DNA of 64,000 nt. Origin: Paraburkholderia metrosideri (GTDB taxonomy: Bacteria > Pseudomonadota > Gammaproteobacteria > Burkholderiales > Burkholderiaceae). Every line of letters begins with the position of its first letter. The stretch's first letter is position 1. Made by a program: the position numbers and the translations under genes. The stretch covers positions 1-64,000 of the forward strand of contig NZ_CAJHCP010000014.1 in the NCBI RefSeq assembly GCF_904848625.1, read 5' to 3'. The notes beneath the pieces were generated by a model, which saw only the letters and a list, made by a program, of their open reading frames with translations, had not been told where the DNA came from and did not search any database. This document shows, one piece after another, positions 52,775 through 61,857 of this stretch.

Positions 52775-53275
52775 AAATAAAAATGGACTTCGAAAAATGG
52801 CTGCCTTGCTGCCGTTCCTGGCAGAATGGCTAGTATAGCGCAGGTGGTTATCTGTTCGGGGTATTGGTGAGCGTGAGTCAGAGCTGCCAGCGTCAAGTAT
52901 TTGTCGTGTCCTAGGCGGTACTCGCGTTTAATAAGAAAGATCAAATTAACTGGCTACGTCCGTTCTGCTGCTGACAAACCGAATTAGCCTCCATTGTCTG
53001 ACATCGTTTGATATCGATGGTGGTTCAAATCAACACGTCCACTATGAATCAAATCACAAAATTCGAGGAATGTGTGGATTCCTGTGCGATATGTCATTGC
53101 CAGATCTGGCTTTGTCTGTCGTATTCAGGACAATTGCGTGTTAATTGTTGACGCAATTGAGAGGCGATTGTTAGTAGCGCTATCCGGGGATTTCGAAGGC
53201 GTATCGTGAGCGTAACGCAGCGGCCAGTAATTTAATTCTGCATACTGATTTTAAGGTTCAAGAGGAGCATCTTTT
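52775..53275. other. Upstream region of glmS
   Basis: About 500 relatively A/T-rich bases without a supported gene. AAGAGGAG lies just before the glmS ATG. I see no glmS-ribozyme-like structure, which is in any case a Gram-positive feature. It probably contains the glmS promoter. Confidence 0.45.
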
Positions 53276-55093
53276 ATGTGTGGCATTGTCGGCGCGGTTG
53301 CGCAACGTAATATCGTTTCCGTCCTGCTCGAAGGACTGCGTCGCCTCGAATATCGCGGCTACGATTCATGCGGCGTCGCCGTGCTGGGCGAAGAAGGCCC
53401 ACGCCGGGCGCGCAGCGTGGCGCGCGTCACCGACCTCGACGAGCAGGTGCGCGAGAGCCATCTCGACGGCATCACCGGTATTGCGCATACGCGCTGGGCG
53501 ACCCATGGCGCACCGGTCACGGACAACGCGCACCCGATCTTCTCGAAAGACGAGCTGGCGTTGGTACACAACGGCATCATCGAGAACTACGAGTCGTTGC
53601 GTGAGATGCTGCGCGACAAGGGCTACACGTTCGTTTCGCAAACCGATACGGAGGTTATCGCCCACCTCGTGCATAGCCTGTACAACGGCGATCTGTTTGC
53701 CACCGTGCGCGAAGCGATCGGGCAGTTGCACGGTGCGTACGCGATTGCGGTGCTGCATAAGAATCAGCCGCACACCGTCGTCGGTGCCCGGCAGGGTTCG
53801 CCGCTGGTGGTCGGGATCGGCAACGGCGAGAACTTCCTCGCGTCCGACGCACTGGCACTGGCGGGCAGCACCGAACGCTTCATCTTCCTCGAAGAAGGCG
53901 ACGTGTGCGAACTGTCGCTCGACGGCGTGAAGATCAGCGACCGCGATGGCTACGACGCGCAGCGTGAAGTGCGCCAGGTCGCGGCATATGGCGGCGCGGT
54001 CGAACTCGGCCCGTATCGCCACTTCATGCAGAAGGAAATTTTCGAGCAGCCGCGCGCCATCACCGACACGATCCCGCAAGCCGATTCGTTCGACCCGTCG
54101 ATCTTCGGCGACGACGCGCAGACGGTGTTCGGCGAGATCGACAATCTGCTGATTCTCGCGTGCGGTACGAGCTCTTACGCAGCGCTAACCGCGAAGTACT
54201 GGCTCGAATCGATCGCGAAGATTCCGACTCAGGTGGAAATTGCGAGCGAATATCGCTATCGCGAGTCGGTGCCGAATCCGAAGTCGCTGGTGGTGGTGGT
54301 CTCACAGTCCGGCGAAACAGCCGACACGCTCGCCGCGCTCAAGCATGCGCAGTCGCTTGGACACAAGCACACGCTGGCCGTCTGTAACGTCGGCACGAGC
54401 GCGATGGTGCGTCAGACGGAACTGTCGTTCCTCACGCACGCAGGCCGTGAGATTGGCGTGGCGTCGACCAAGGCGTTCACCACGCAACTGGTCGCACTGT
54501 TCGTGCTGGCCGCGACGCTCGCGAAGCTGCGCGGGCATCTGAGCGCCGGGCAGGAAGCCGATTACGTGAAGCAGTTGCGCCACCTGCCGGCGGCGCTGAA
54601 TAGCGTGCTGGCCCTGGAGCCGCAGATCATCGCGTGGTCGGAGGAGTTTTCGCGCAAGGAACATGCGCTGTTCCTCGGCCGTGGGTTGCATTACCCGATC
54701 GCGCTGGAGGGCGCGCTGAAGCTCAAGGAGATTTCGTATATTCAAGCTGAGGCGTATCCGGCTGGCGAGTTGAAGCACGGGCCGCTCGCGCTCGTGACGG
54801 AGGCGATGCCGGTGGTGACGGTCGCGCCGAATGACGCGCTGCTCGAAAAGCTGAAGTCGAATATTCAGGAAGTACGGGCGCGTGGCGGCCAGCTGTATGT
54901 GTTCGCCGATGCCGACACGAAAATCGTCAATGACGAAGGCCTGCATGTGATCCGGATGCCGGAGCACTATGGGCTGCTGTCGCCGATCCTGCACGTCGTG
55001 CCGCTGCAGTTGCTCGCGTATCACACGGCGTGTGCGCGCGGTACCGATGTAGATAAGCCGAGAAACCTGGCTAAATCCGTGACGGTGGAGTGA
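53276..55093 (+). CDS. glmS: Glutamine-fructose-6-phosphate aminotransferase
   Basis: The 605-residue enzyme begins MCGIVGAV, with Cys2 as the glutaminase nucleophile, followed by RLEYRGYDSCG, HTRWATHG and HNGIIENY. The two SIS sugar-isomerase domains carry ACGTSSYAAL, SQSGETADT and YPAGELKHGPLALV, and the C terminus is the canonical PRNLAKSVTVE. It makes glucosamine-6-phosphate from fructose-6-phosphate and glutamine, the first step towards UDP-GlcNAc. UDP-GlcNAc is the precursor for the nearby Vi-type polymer as well as for peptidoglycan and LPS. Whether this is the only glmS in the genome cannot be judged. Confidence 0.97.
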   Translation: MCGIVGAVAQRNIVSVLLEGLRRLEYRGYDSCGVAVLGEEGPRRARSVARVTDLDEQVRESHLDGITGIAHTRWATHGAPVTDNAHPIFSKDELALVHNGIIENYESLREMLRDKGYTFVSQTDTEVIAHLVHSLYNGDLFATVREAIGQLHGAYAIAVLHKNQPHTVVGARQGSPLVVGIGNGENFLASDALALAGSTERFIFLEEGDVCELSLDGVKISDRDGYDAQREVRQVAAYGGAVELGPYRHFMQKEIFEQPRAITDTIPQADSFDPSIFGDDAQTVFGEIDNLLILACGTSSYAALTAKYWLESIAKIPTQVEIASEYRYRESVPNPKSLVVVVSQSGETADTLAALKHAQSLGHKHTLAVCNVGTSAMVRQTELSFLTHAGREIGVASTKAFTTQLVALFVLAATLAKLRGHLSAGQEADYVKQLRHLPAALNSVLALEPQIIAWSEEFSRKEHALFLGRGLHYPIALEGALKLKEISYIQAEAYPAGELKHGPLALVTEAMPVVTVAPNDALLEKLKSNIQEVRARGGQLYVFADADTKIVNDEGLHVIRMPEHYGLLSPILHVVPLQLLAYHTACARGTDVDKPRNLAKSVTVE

Positions 55094-55730
55094 GGGGAAA
55101 AATCTCGGTGAACCAGAGGAGGTAGCACGTTGTGGCAATGACCGATGGAGCCAGGCGTCACGATGACATCGCTCATGTAAGCAGGTCGTTGCCATGCTCC
55201 GCACGTGAGCGGACAAAGTGGTTGACAGCAACTCATCAGGCCGCTTTGTCCTTTGCTTATTAAAAGGCGCCACATTTGCCGTGGCATCTGACGTCACACC
55301 GGTTGACACATTAAATCCTCATGCGGGACGACCTTCGTGCTGCAGCCCAAATGGACCGGAGGACAACCGCCCCATTCGCGATGCACCGGTACAGGAGGAA
55401 AAAAACCTCCACAGCACGACAGCGGGTTTTCACGCGTCAAACATGCGATTCCGCCGCGCACGGCCAAAGACGCCGCGCGGTCGAGTTCATCGAAATGGGA
55501 AGGTCTTTGAGAACTAGCGTGGACATGATGGATCTCCGACAAGTTGGGATGGGTAATGAGCGCGGACGCCGCCGCGCTCAGGCTTTCCATTTGCACGCAC
55601 CATGCCATGCGCTGCAACGGCCTGTCAGGGAGATCTGCTGCACGCTTGCGCGTGCGAAGTGATGGCTGTGCGCCAACGGGCGAAACCGTCAGTGTCGCAA
55701 CGCCGCCGACAGCTCTTTCTCAAACCCGTA
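55094..55730. other. Intergenic region between glmS and the HAD gene
   Basis: About 640 bases between convergent genes. Several short frames are open on both strands, but none has a ribosome-binding site or recognisable product. I see nothing supported here. Confidence 0.4.
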
Positions 55731-56426
55731 TCAGCCGATACTGCCGCCCGTCCATCCCGCGAGCAAAACGGGCAACGCCGCCATATCGCGAAACACCTGC
55801 ACCGCGCCTGCGCCATGCAATGCCGTCGCGCTGCTATGTCCCAATTCCATCGGACAATAACCGAACACCGTCGCGCCGGCCGCGACACCTGCCGTCGCGC
55901 CCGTCACCGTATCTTCAATCACCGCGCAACGCTTCGGGTCCACACCCAACGCCGCGGCCGCCGCCAGATAAACATCGGGAAACGGCTTGCTACGCGGCAT
56001 TTCATGTCCGCTAAAAATGCGTCCTTCGAAACAGTCGAGAATGCCGGCCTTCGCAAGTTGCAATTCGACCTTCACACGGTCGGCACCCGAGGCCACCGCA
56101 ATACGGCCATTCAGTTGCGCCAGTAACTTCCGCACCGCCGGCGCCGCGCCGGCAATCGCCACCAGCTCCTTGTCGAGCGCGGCATTGCGTCGCGCGCGAA
56201 ACTGCATGAGCCATTCGGTGGTGATTGCGAAGCCGGTGCGCGCTTCGATCAGCGCGGCTTCGTCTTTCACTGCTTTGCCGACAAAAATGCGCATCGTCTC
56301 TTCAACGCTCAGTTGCCAGCCCAGCTCGCCGAGCATTTCGGTCAACACGCGGTTAGTGATGGGTTCGGAGTCGACGAGCACGCCGTCGCAGTCGAAGAGT
56401 ACGGCGTCGAAGGGGAAATCGGCCAT
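55731..56426 (-). CDS. HAD-superfamily phosphatase (phosphoglucomutase/phosphoglycolate-phosphatase like)
   Basis: The 231-residue protein has motif I FDAVLFDCDGVLVDSE (D-x-D nucleophile), motif II VASGADR, motif III Lys in MPRSKPFPDVYL and motif IV VIEDTVTGATAGVAAG. The alpha-helical cap with ARRNAALDK places it in the HAD-IA subgroup. It likely dephosphorylates a sugar phosphate or similar metabolite. The start at 56426 (MADFPF) is favoured because sequence upstream has no family similarity. Confidence 0.88.
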   Translation of the reverse strand: MADFPFDAVLFDCDGVLVDSEPITNRVLTEMLGELGWQLSVEETMRIFVGKAVKDEAALIEARTGFAITTEWLMQFRARRNAALDKELVAIAGAAPAVRKLLAQLNGRIAVASGADRVKVELQLAKAGILDCFEGRIFSGHEMPRSKPFPDVYLAAAAALGVDPKRCAVIEDTVTGATAGVAAGATVFGYCPMELGHSSATALHGAGAVQVFRDMAALPVLLAGWTGGSIG

Positions 56427-56681
56427 CGGGTAGGGAAGTGATGAAAGTCGTGGGACCAGAAAGCATACCTTACCGGCCCGTCCGACGTTGACCGTCACCG
56501 CGCGACAGGCCCGTATGCATGCTGGTCCGCTCGTACGAATAGACAACGGCTACAGCGGCTATGGCGGCGCCCGCCACTCCCGTTCCCATACGCACGCAGC
56601 CCGCGCAATTAATTCTTCATGCGCGCTGTTTGGGCAGGTCGGGACGGCGAGGCCGCTAACCGGCGTGGTGCGTGCGTGAGT

Positions 56682-57995
56682 TCAAAGGATCGAATTCGCG
56701 TCGCGCTTCGCGGCGGAAAACACCATCCGTACCAACAGGCCACCGCCGGGATGGTTGCCCAGAATAAGACGCCCTCCGGCATCGGCAACGAGCTTCTTGA
56801 CCAACGCCAGACCCAGTCCCCAATGACGTTCGTCGTCGTCGTGACGACCCAGCCGCACGAAGATTGCCGTCGCGTTCGATAGCTCCGACTGTTTGATACC
56901 AGGACCGTGGTCTCTGAAGCTCAGCGTCCACTCGTCGCGTGTGCGGGACGTTTTGATCTCGATCGGCGGGACCCCGTGCTCCAACGCATTGTCGACGAGG
57001 TTGGACATCACACGTTCGAGGAACGTGCGCGGCAGGCTGAAGTCCGCGCCTGCGTCGAACGTGCAGTTGAAGAGTCCGGCGTCCAGTGAGCTGGTCAACA
57101 CGAACCGGTCCCGGATGAACGCTTCCACCGGCATGTCGGTCGCGCGCGCAGGCGTGCATCCGCTTACCTCGATGAACTGCGTGGCGATATGCGAAAACAG
57201 ATCGACATCCTCGACTAGCGCAACCCGTTTATGCCACTCGTTGACCTGCAACGCGGTGCCGCGCAGGCGGATCGCATGGGATTCGAGGTGCATCGCGAGA
57301 GCCGCGAGCGTGGCCGACTGCTCCGCATTCGCGTGATAACGCCGGGTCAGCATGTCGTTGAACGTGCGGGCGAGACGACGCAAACCTTGCGGGCCTTTTT
57401 CTGCGGTGATCCTGGACGTATCGCCATCGCACGCGACCTCGCAAAAAGTGCTCGCGAGGCGTCGCATCGGCCTGCCGAGCAGCCAGCTTCCAGTCAGTCC
57501 AAGCACGATGGATAGCAGCAGAATCAGACTTGCGGGGAGCATGGGGTTGTCCAGCGCCAGATAGCCAGCATCGTCATCGAACTCTGCCGAGTCGTCCTGC
57601 AATGTGCCCGGTGAGCGCAACAAGCGTTGTTCTACGGTGCTCGGCCAACTGGGCTCAAAGAGGCTGCTGTCGATATCGTCGCGCAGGCTGACCAGTCGCG
57701 CCCGGTCGACCAGCATGACGGCGGGCGGCGCGATCGAGAACGCAGAGGTTCGCATGGAAGGCGCGCGCTGCACCGCGTGGTCTCGTTGGAATGGCGACGG
57801 TCCGGGCGGGCGTGGCGAAGCCTGGCTCCGCGAGAAGCCCGCGAGGTTCGCGTGTTGCACAGACCCGGCCATGGCGTGCGAGTCGATGCTCAATATCAGC
57901 ATCGCGGTCAATACGAAGGCTCGTTGAAGCACTCTGATCAATCGTTCCTCTTCGGCGCTAGTCGACAATGGGTGGGTCTGGCGCAATGCATGCAC
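56682..57995 (-). CDS. Sensor-histidine-kinase-like protein with degenerate phosphoacceptor region
   Basis: The 437-residue protein has an N-terminal hydrophobic helix (AFVLTAMLILSI), a periplasmic segment, a second helix near residue 160 (LILLLSIVLGLTGSWLLG) and a HAMP-like region. The ATPase has N-box FLERVMSNLVDNALEHG, G1 FRDHGPGI and G2 HWGLGLALVKKLV. Where HisKA kinases have SHDLRTPL, it reads LAMHLESHAIRLRG, so the acceptor His motif is poorly kept. No response regulator is adjacent. It may be an unusual kinase or a phosphatase-only or pseudo-kinase. The GTG start at 57995 is uncertain. Confidence 0.72.
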   Translation of the reverse strand: MHALRQTHPLSTSAEEERLIRVLQRAFVLTAMLILSIDSHAMAGSVQHANLAGFSRSQASPRPPGPSPFQRDHAVQRAPSMRTSAFSIAPPAVMLVDRARLVSLRDDIDSSLFEPSWPSTVEQRLLRSPGTLQDDSAEFDDDAGYLALDNPMLPASLILLLSIVLGLTGSWLLGRPMRRLASTFCEVACDGDTSRITAEKGPQGLRRLARTFNDMLTRRYHANAEQSATLAALAMHLESHAIRLRGTALQVNEWHKRVALVEDVDLFSHIATQFIEVSGCTPARATDMPVEAFIRDRFVLTSSLDAGLFNCTFDAGADFSLPRTFLERVMSNLVDNALEHGVPPIEIKTSRTRDEWTLSFRDHGPGIKQSELSNATAIFVRLGRHDDDERHWGLGLALVKKLVADAGGRLILGNHPGGGLLVRMVFSAAKRDANSIL

Positions 57996-58268
57996 ATGGC
58001 AAAGCGACGCCGGACCACGCGTTATCGGGTACGTAGGGTTCCGCTATTTTCCGTGAGACGGCAGACGGCAGGCGGCCGCCGGACAGACTTCATGCAACGA
58101 TCCGTAAGCAACGGAAATGATCGTCGATTCTGATGGCGCAGGAATGTGCGAATACCGGGGGACATCGGCCAACTGCTTACCAGATGTTACGTATTCTATC
58201 GGCTCGATGCAGAGTGCATGAAGAAAGCGATGGGCGGCAGCGAACGCAAGCATCGCATGCCGCAGCTA

Positions 58269-58808
58269 TCACCGTTGCGGTGCGGCGATCGCTGCGGCTT
58301 CGATCGCGTGCGTCGCATGCAACGAATCATCGCCGACGCGATGATAACGGCGACCGTAGTAAATCAGCGCGTCGCCAGCGACGTGCGTGTGCGCGGCCTT
58401 CACCGCGCAGAAGAACACCGTGTGCGTGCCAACTTCGGTGATCGATTCGATCTCGCAGTCAAGCGACGCAAGCGCATCGCGCAAGACGGGCGCGCCCGTC
58501 ACGAGTTGTTCCCAGTGCGCGGCGGCGAAGCGTTCGGCCACGGGCAGCGCGCTATTGGCGAAATGCGCGGCCAGCGTTTGCTGTTCGGCATTGAGCACGT
58601 TCACGCAAAGCTTGCCGTTCGTGCGAAACGCCGCGTTGTTACGGCTGCTGCGGTTGATGCAGACCAGCAGGGTAGGCGGCTCGTCGGTGACGCCGCAGAC
58701 CGCCGACGCGGTGCATCCCGCGAGACCCGCTGTGCCGTCGCTGGTGATGATGTTGACGGCCGTGCCGAGTCCGGCCATGGCGTCGCGGAACGTATTTTTC
58801 TCGAGCAT
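58269..58808 (-). CDS. Flavin reductase (FMN-binding split-barrel) of a two-component monooxygenase
   Basis: The 179-residue protein has the flavin reductase features GTAVNIITSDG, GCTASAVCGVTDEPPTLLVCINRSS, FCVNVL-like (LCVNVLNAEQQTLAAHFA) and IYYGRRYHRV. It supplies reduced FMN to the partner monooxygenase encoded immediately upstream at 58844-60223. The start at 58808 is chosen because GGAG lies 6 bases before it; an ATG six bases upstream lacks spacing. Confidence 0.88.
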   Translation of the reverse strand: MLEKNTFRDAMAGLGTAVNIITSDGTAGLAGCTASAVCGVTDEPPTLLVCINRSSRNNAAFRTNGKLCVNVLNAEQQTLAAHFANSALPVAERFAAAHWEQLVTGAPVLRDALASLDCEIESITEVGTHTVFFCAVKAAHTHVAGDALIYYGRRYHRVGDDSLHATHAIEAAAIAAPQR

Positions 58809-58843
58809 GGGCATCTCCGCTGAATGACCTCAATCCGCCGCAC

Positions 58844-60223
58844 TCATTGCGCACCCATTGCGCACTCAGGCGAACGAAACCGCGCAGCCGTATGCGTATC
58901 GGGCAGACGTGCGTGACCAAAGAGCTTTTCACGCAAGGTGCCGTCGCGATAGGCACGCTTATACGCGCCGCGTTCCTGAAGAATCGGCACGACCAGTTCG
59001 ATGAAATCTTCAAAGCACTCGGGCGCGACGGTACGCGATAGATTGAAACCGTCCACGCCGGTTTCTTCGGTCCACGCGATCAGTTCATCGGCGATCCGTT
59101 CGGCCGAGCCGACCAGCGGCGCCTGACGGCTGCCCAATACCATCTGTTCGAGCAGCTTGCGCCGGGTCCATTGCGGACCGGCGGCGCGCGTCATCGCTTC
59201 GACGTTCGACACAATCGCCTGGCTCTTGCCGGTCTCGATCGGTTCGTCGAGGTCGTAGCGCGCAAAGTCGATACCGAGCGACGCCGCCGCATGCACGAGC
59301 GCGGCCTCGGAACTGACATAGCGGCGGTACTCGTCGTACTTCTCCTGCGCGTCGCGATCCGTGCGCGCTGTGATGACGGTCTGTCCGAGCAGCACCTTGA
59401 TATCGTCCGCACGGCGCCCCCCGGCAACGGCATGAGCGCGAATGTCGTCGACGATGGTTTTTACCGCGGGCTTCGCCTGGCCATTGACGAACACGCACTC
59501 CGCATGCGCCGCCGCGAACTGCTTGCCGCGCGCCGACGAGCCAGCCTGATACAGCACCGGCGTACGCTGCGGCGACGGCTCGCTCAGATGCATCGCATCG
59601 ACACGGTATTGCTTGCCGTGATGATGAATCACATGCACTTTCGACGCGTCCGCATAGATGCCGTGGGTTTTATCGCGTAGCACCGCATCGTCTTCCCAAC
59701 TGCATTCCCACAGTTTGTAGACCAGTTCCATGTATTCGTCGGCGAGGTCGTAGCGGTCGTCGTGCGCCATCTGACCGGTCAGTCCGATCGCACGCGATGC
59801 GCTGTCGAGATAGCCGGTGACGATGTTCCAGCCGACCCGGCCGCGCGTCAGATGATCGAGCGTCGACATGCGCCGCGCGAACAGATACGGTTGCTCGACC
59901 GAAAGATTGGACGTGACGCCGAATGACAGATGGCGAGTGACCGCGGCCATGGCGGGAATCAGCAGCGTGGGATCGTTGACGGGCACCTGCACGGCGCCGC
60001 GAATCGCGGCGTCGGGATTGCCGCCGTAGACGTCGTAGACGCCCACGACATCGGCGAAGAAGATGCCGTCGAACAGGCCCGCTTCGAGCGTGCGGGCGTA
60101 GTCGGTCCAGTAATGCAGGTCGGTGTAGCGGGACGACTGGTCGCGTGGATGAGTCCACATACCTTGCTGGATGTGGCCGACGCAATTCATGTCAAATGCG
60201 TTGAGAACGATTTCCTTCGGCAT
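58844..60223 (-). CDS. FMN-dependent monooxygenase, NtaA/SnaA/DszA/SoxA family
   Basis: The 459-residue flavin-dependent (bacterial-luciferase-like) monooxygenase contains LEAGLFDGIFFADVVGVYDVYGG, LIPAMAAVTRHLSFGVTSN, RGRVGWNIVTGYLDSA, YMELVYKLWE, LYQAGSSARGKQFAA and GVDGFNLSRT, all typical of the NtaA family that oxidises chelators, sulfur compounds or xenobiotics. The start MPKEIVLNAFDMN at 60223 fits the family. It is transcribed with its flavin reductase and diverges from an XRE-cupin regulator. The substrate is unknown. Confidence 0.9.
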   Translation of the reverse strand: MPKEIVLNAFDMNCVGHIQQGMWTHPRDQSSRYTDLHYWTDYARTLEAGLFDGIFFADVVGVYDVYGGNPDAAIRGAVQVPVNDPTLLIPAMAAVTRHLSFGVTSNLSVEQPYLFARRMSTLDHLTRGRVGWNIVTGYLDSASRAIGLTGQMAHDDRYDLADEYMELVYKLWECSWEDDAVLRDKTHGIYADASKVHVIHHHGKQYRVDAMHLSEPSPQRTPVLYQAGSSARGKQFAAAHAECVFVNGQAKPAVKTIVDDIRAHAVAGGRRADDIKVLLGQTVITARTDRDAQEKYDEYRRYVSSEAALVHAAASLGIDFARYDLDEPIETGKSQAIVSNVEAMTRAAGPQWTRRKLLEQMVLGSRQAPLVGSAERIADELIAWTEETGVDGFNLSRTVAPECFEDFIELVVPILQERGAYKRAYRDGTLREKLFGHARLPDTHTAARFRSPECAMGAQ

Positions 60224-60313
60224 GGTGTCTTCCGGCTGAGAGGGACGAATGCTTACGGTTTCCATTCAATGAGTGAACGCATGACGCATGCGCGCACCTG
60301 AACTCGTGCGTTT

Positions 60314-60342
60314 AATATAGTGGACGAAAAATGACTATGCAA
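60314..60342 (-). promoter_or_regulatory. Predicted sigma70 promoter of the monooxygenase operon
   Basis: On the minus strand, TTGCAT (60337-60342) and TATATT (60314-60319) are separated by exactly 17 bases. The predicted start of transcription near 60307 would give a leader of about 84 bases to the ATG at 60223. Confidence 0.6.
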
Positions 60343-60411
60343 GACATCGATTCTGACTTTTAATGCGAGCGAGGGCGCGCACGGCAGCGCAAGCCATGCG
60401 GTCCCGGTCGA

Positions 60412-60417
60412 TATAAT
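60412..60417 (+). promoter_or_regulatory. Predicted -10 box of the XRE-cupin regulator
   Basis: A consensus TATAAT lies 24 bases before the ATG at 60442. The -35 is weak. Together with the divergent promoter about 70 bases away, this suggests shared or overlapping control in the intergenic region. Confidence 0.5.
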
Positions 60418-60441
60418 TTTGCGGTACTCACCATTCCGATC

Positions 60442-61017
60442 ATGAACATGTCCGAATCCGCTGCCGTCGATCTGACCCACGCCATTTCGTCGCGCGTGAA
60501 GACCGAGCGCGAAGCACGTAACTGGTCGTTGAGTGAACTGGCGGAGCGTTCGGGTGTGTCGAAGGCCATGATCAGCAAGATCGAGCGCGGCGAGGCGAGC
60601 CCTACCGCGACGGTGCTGGGCCGTTTGTCCGGCGCCTTCGGGCTGACCTTGTCGACGTTGCTGGCACTGGCCGAACAGACCGGCGAGAGGCTCGCGCGCC
60701 GGTCCAGCCAGGCAATCTGGCAAGACCCCGAAACGGGCTATATCCGGCGGCGCATCTCGCCACCTACCGGCGGGGTGCTCGAATTACTCGAAATCGAATT
60801 GCCGGTGGGCGTGAGAGTGCCTTATCCGTCGGATGCCTTTGTGTTCCAGCATCAGCAGATCTGGGTTACGCACGGGGTGCTGAACTTTCGGGAGGGCCGG
60901 CAGGAATACCGGCTCGAAACAGGAGATTGCCTGCAACTCGGCGCGCCGGTCGAGTGCGAGTTTTTCAATGCGGGCGCTGAGGTTTGCCGTTACGTGATTG
61001 GCCTGGTGAGACGTTGA
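60442..61017 (+). CDS. XRE-family regulator with C-terminal cupin domain
   Basis: The 191-residue protein has an XRE helix-turn-helix (WSLSELAERSGVSKAMISKIERGEASPTATVLGRL, key residues SELAERSGVSKAMISKIE at about 30-48) and a cupin barrel (PSDAFVFQHQQIWVTHGVLNF, YRLETGDCLQL, CEFFNAG). Such proteins sense a small ligand and repress or activate adjacent catabolic genes. Divergence from the flavin monooxygenase operon suggests it controls that operon. An ATG two codons downstream is an alternative start. Confidence 0.88.
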   Translation: MNMSESAAVDLTHAISSRVKTEREARNWSLSELAERSGVSKAMISKIERGEASPTATVLGRLSGAFGLTLSTLLALAEQTGERLARRSSQAIWQDPETGYIRRRISPPTGGVLELLEIELPVGVRVPYPSDAFVFQHQQIWVTHGVLNFREGRQEYRLETGDCLQLGAPVECEFFNAGAEVCRYVIGLVRR

Positions 61018-61149
61018 TCGATGTTCATCGACGTTCATCTCGCCGCGGAGATTCCAAATACCAGGACATCCCGAACCATCAATCACCGGGTGACGCCACC
61101 TGCTCGTGATTCGCAGCAGGCGGCGCCATCCTGACAATTAGCCGGCTGA

Positions 61150-61518
61150 TCAACCTCCGCCGCCTTGCACGCCAAGGGTGATCCGGTTATTCACCGATTT
61201 CACACCGGCCACACCCTTCGCCACATCCGCCGCCTGCTGGATCTGACCGCCTTCAGGCACTGAACCGGTCAACGTGACCGCGCCGGCACGAGCCCGCACG
61301 AACACGTTAGACACATTGAAGCCCTGTGCCCGCGACAACGCACGACGGACGTCCCGGCTCAGTTTCCGGTCGCCCGTGCGCATCGCTTTGCTGGGGTTGG
61401 TCGCCGGCGCGGCCGTGGTGTCCGCTGGCGCTGCATCGCTGGCCTGGGCATAGGCGCTGGAGGCGGTGGCCACGCACAATGCAAGTCCAAGCGCCTTCAA
61501 AAGATTCGATGTTTTCAC
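61150..61518 (-). CDS. Secreted BON-domain protein
   Basis: The 122-residue protein starts with GTG at 61518 (GGAG five bases upstream) and has a signal peptide ending SSAYA. An Ala/Thr/Pro-rich linker is followed by one BON domain (KLSRDVRRALSRAQGFNVSNVFVRARAGAVTLTGSVPE, key residues given). The final NNRITLGVQGGGG is typical of OsmY-like periplasmic proteins. BON proteins bind phospholipid or stabilise envelope under stress. It is monocistronic. Confidence 0.85.
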   Translation of the reverse strand: MKTSNLLKALGLALCVATASSAYAQASDAAPADTTAAPATNPSKAMRTGDRKLSRDVRRALSRAQGFNVSNVFVRARAGAVTLTGSVPEGGQIQQAADVAKGVAGVKSVNNRITLGVQGGGG

Positions 61519-61773
61519 GTTTTCTCCATCCTCGATAAGTTGGTGTCGCTTCGTTGCATGCAAAAACTGCGCGCTTGCGAGCGTGTCTCCGCCCACGAGG
61601 AACGCCCTGTCTTATAGAAGAGCGTTGCTACGGCGCTCCCGGCGCGCTTAAACAATACTCCAGCAAACGCGCTAATGCTGGAAAAACTGGTGCAGGTGTT
61701 GCATTGCGTGACAGCTTGCTGCTGTGGCTTGTACGGTTAAATGCCCGCATGATTTGCATTGCACATTTCAGAC

Positions 61774-61779
61774 TATAAT
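61774..61779 (+). promoter_or_regulatory. Predicted -10 box of the IclR-type gene
   Basis: A consensus TATAAT lies 79 bases before the favoured TTG start at 61858 and downstream of the first in-frame TTG at 61759. If used, it excludes the long version of the protein. Confidence 0.45.
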
Positions 61780-61857
61780 TTCGCAGCCCGGATTACCCCC
61801 CATCCAGATCGCGGTTTGTCCTTCAGATGCAGCCGTTTCGCGGGAGCGCGTTTCGTT

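Noticed and set aside
52775..53275. glmS ribozyme or riboswitch
   Set aside because: No recognisable conserved core, and the element is known from Gram-positive bacteria.
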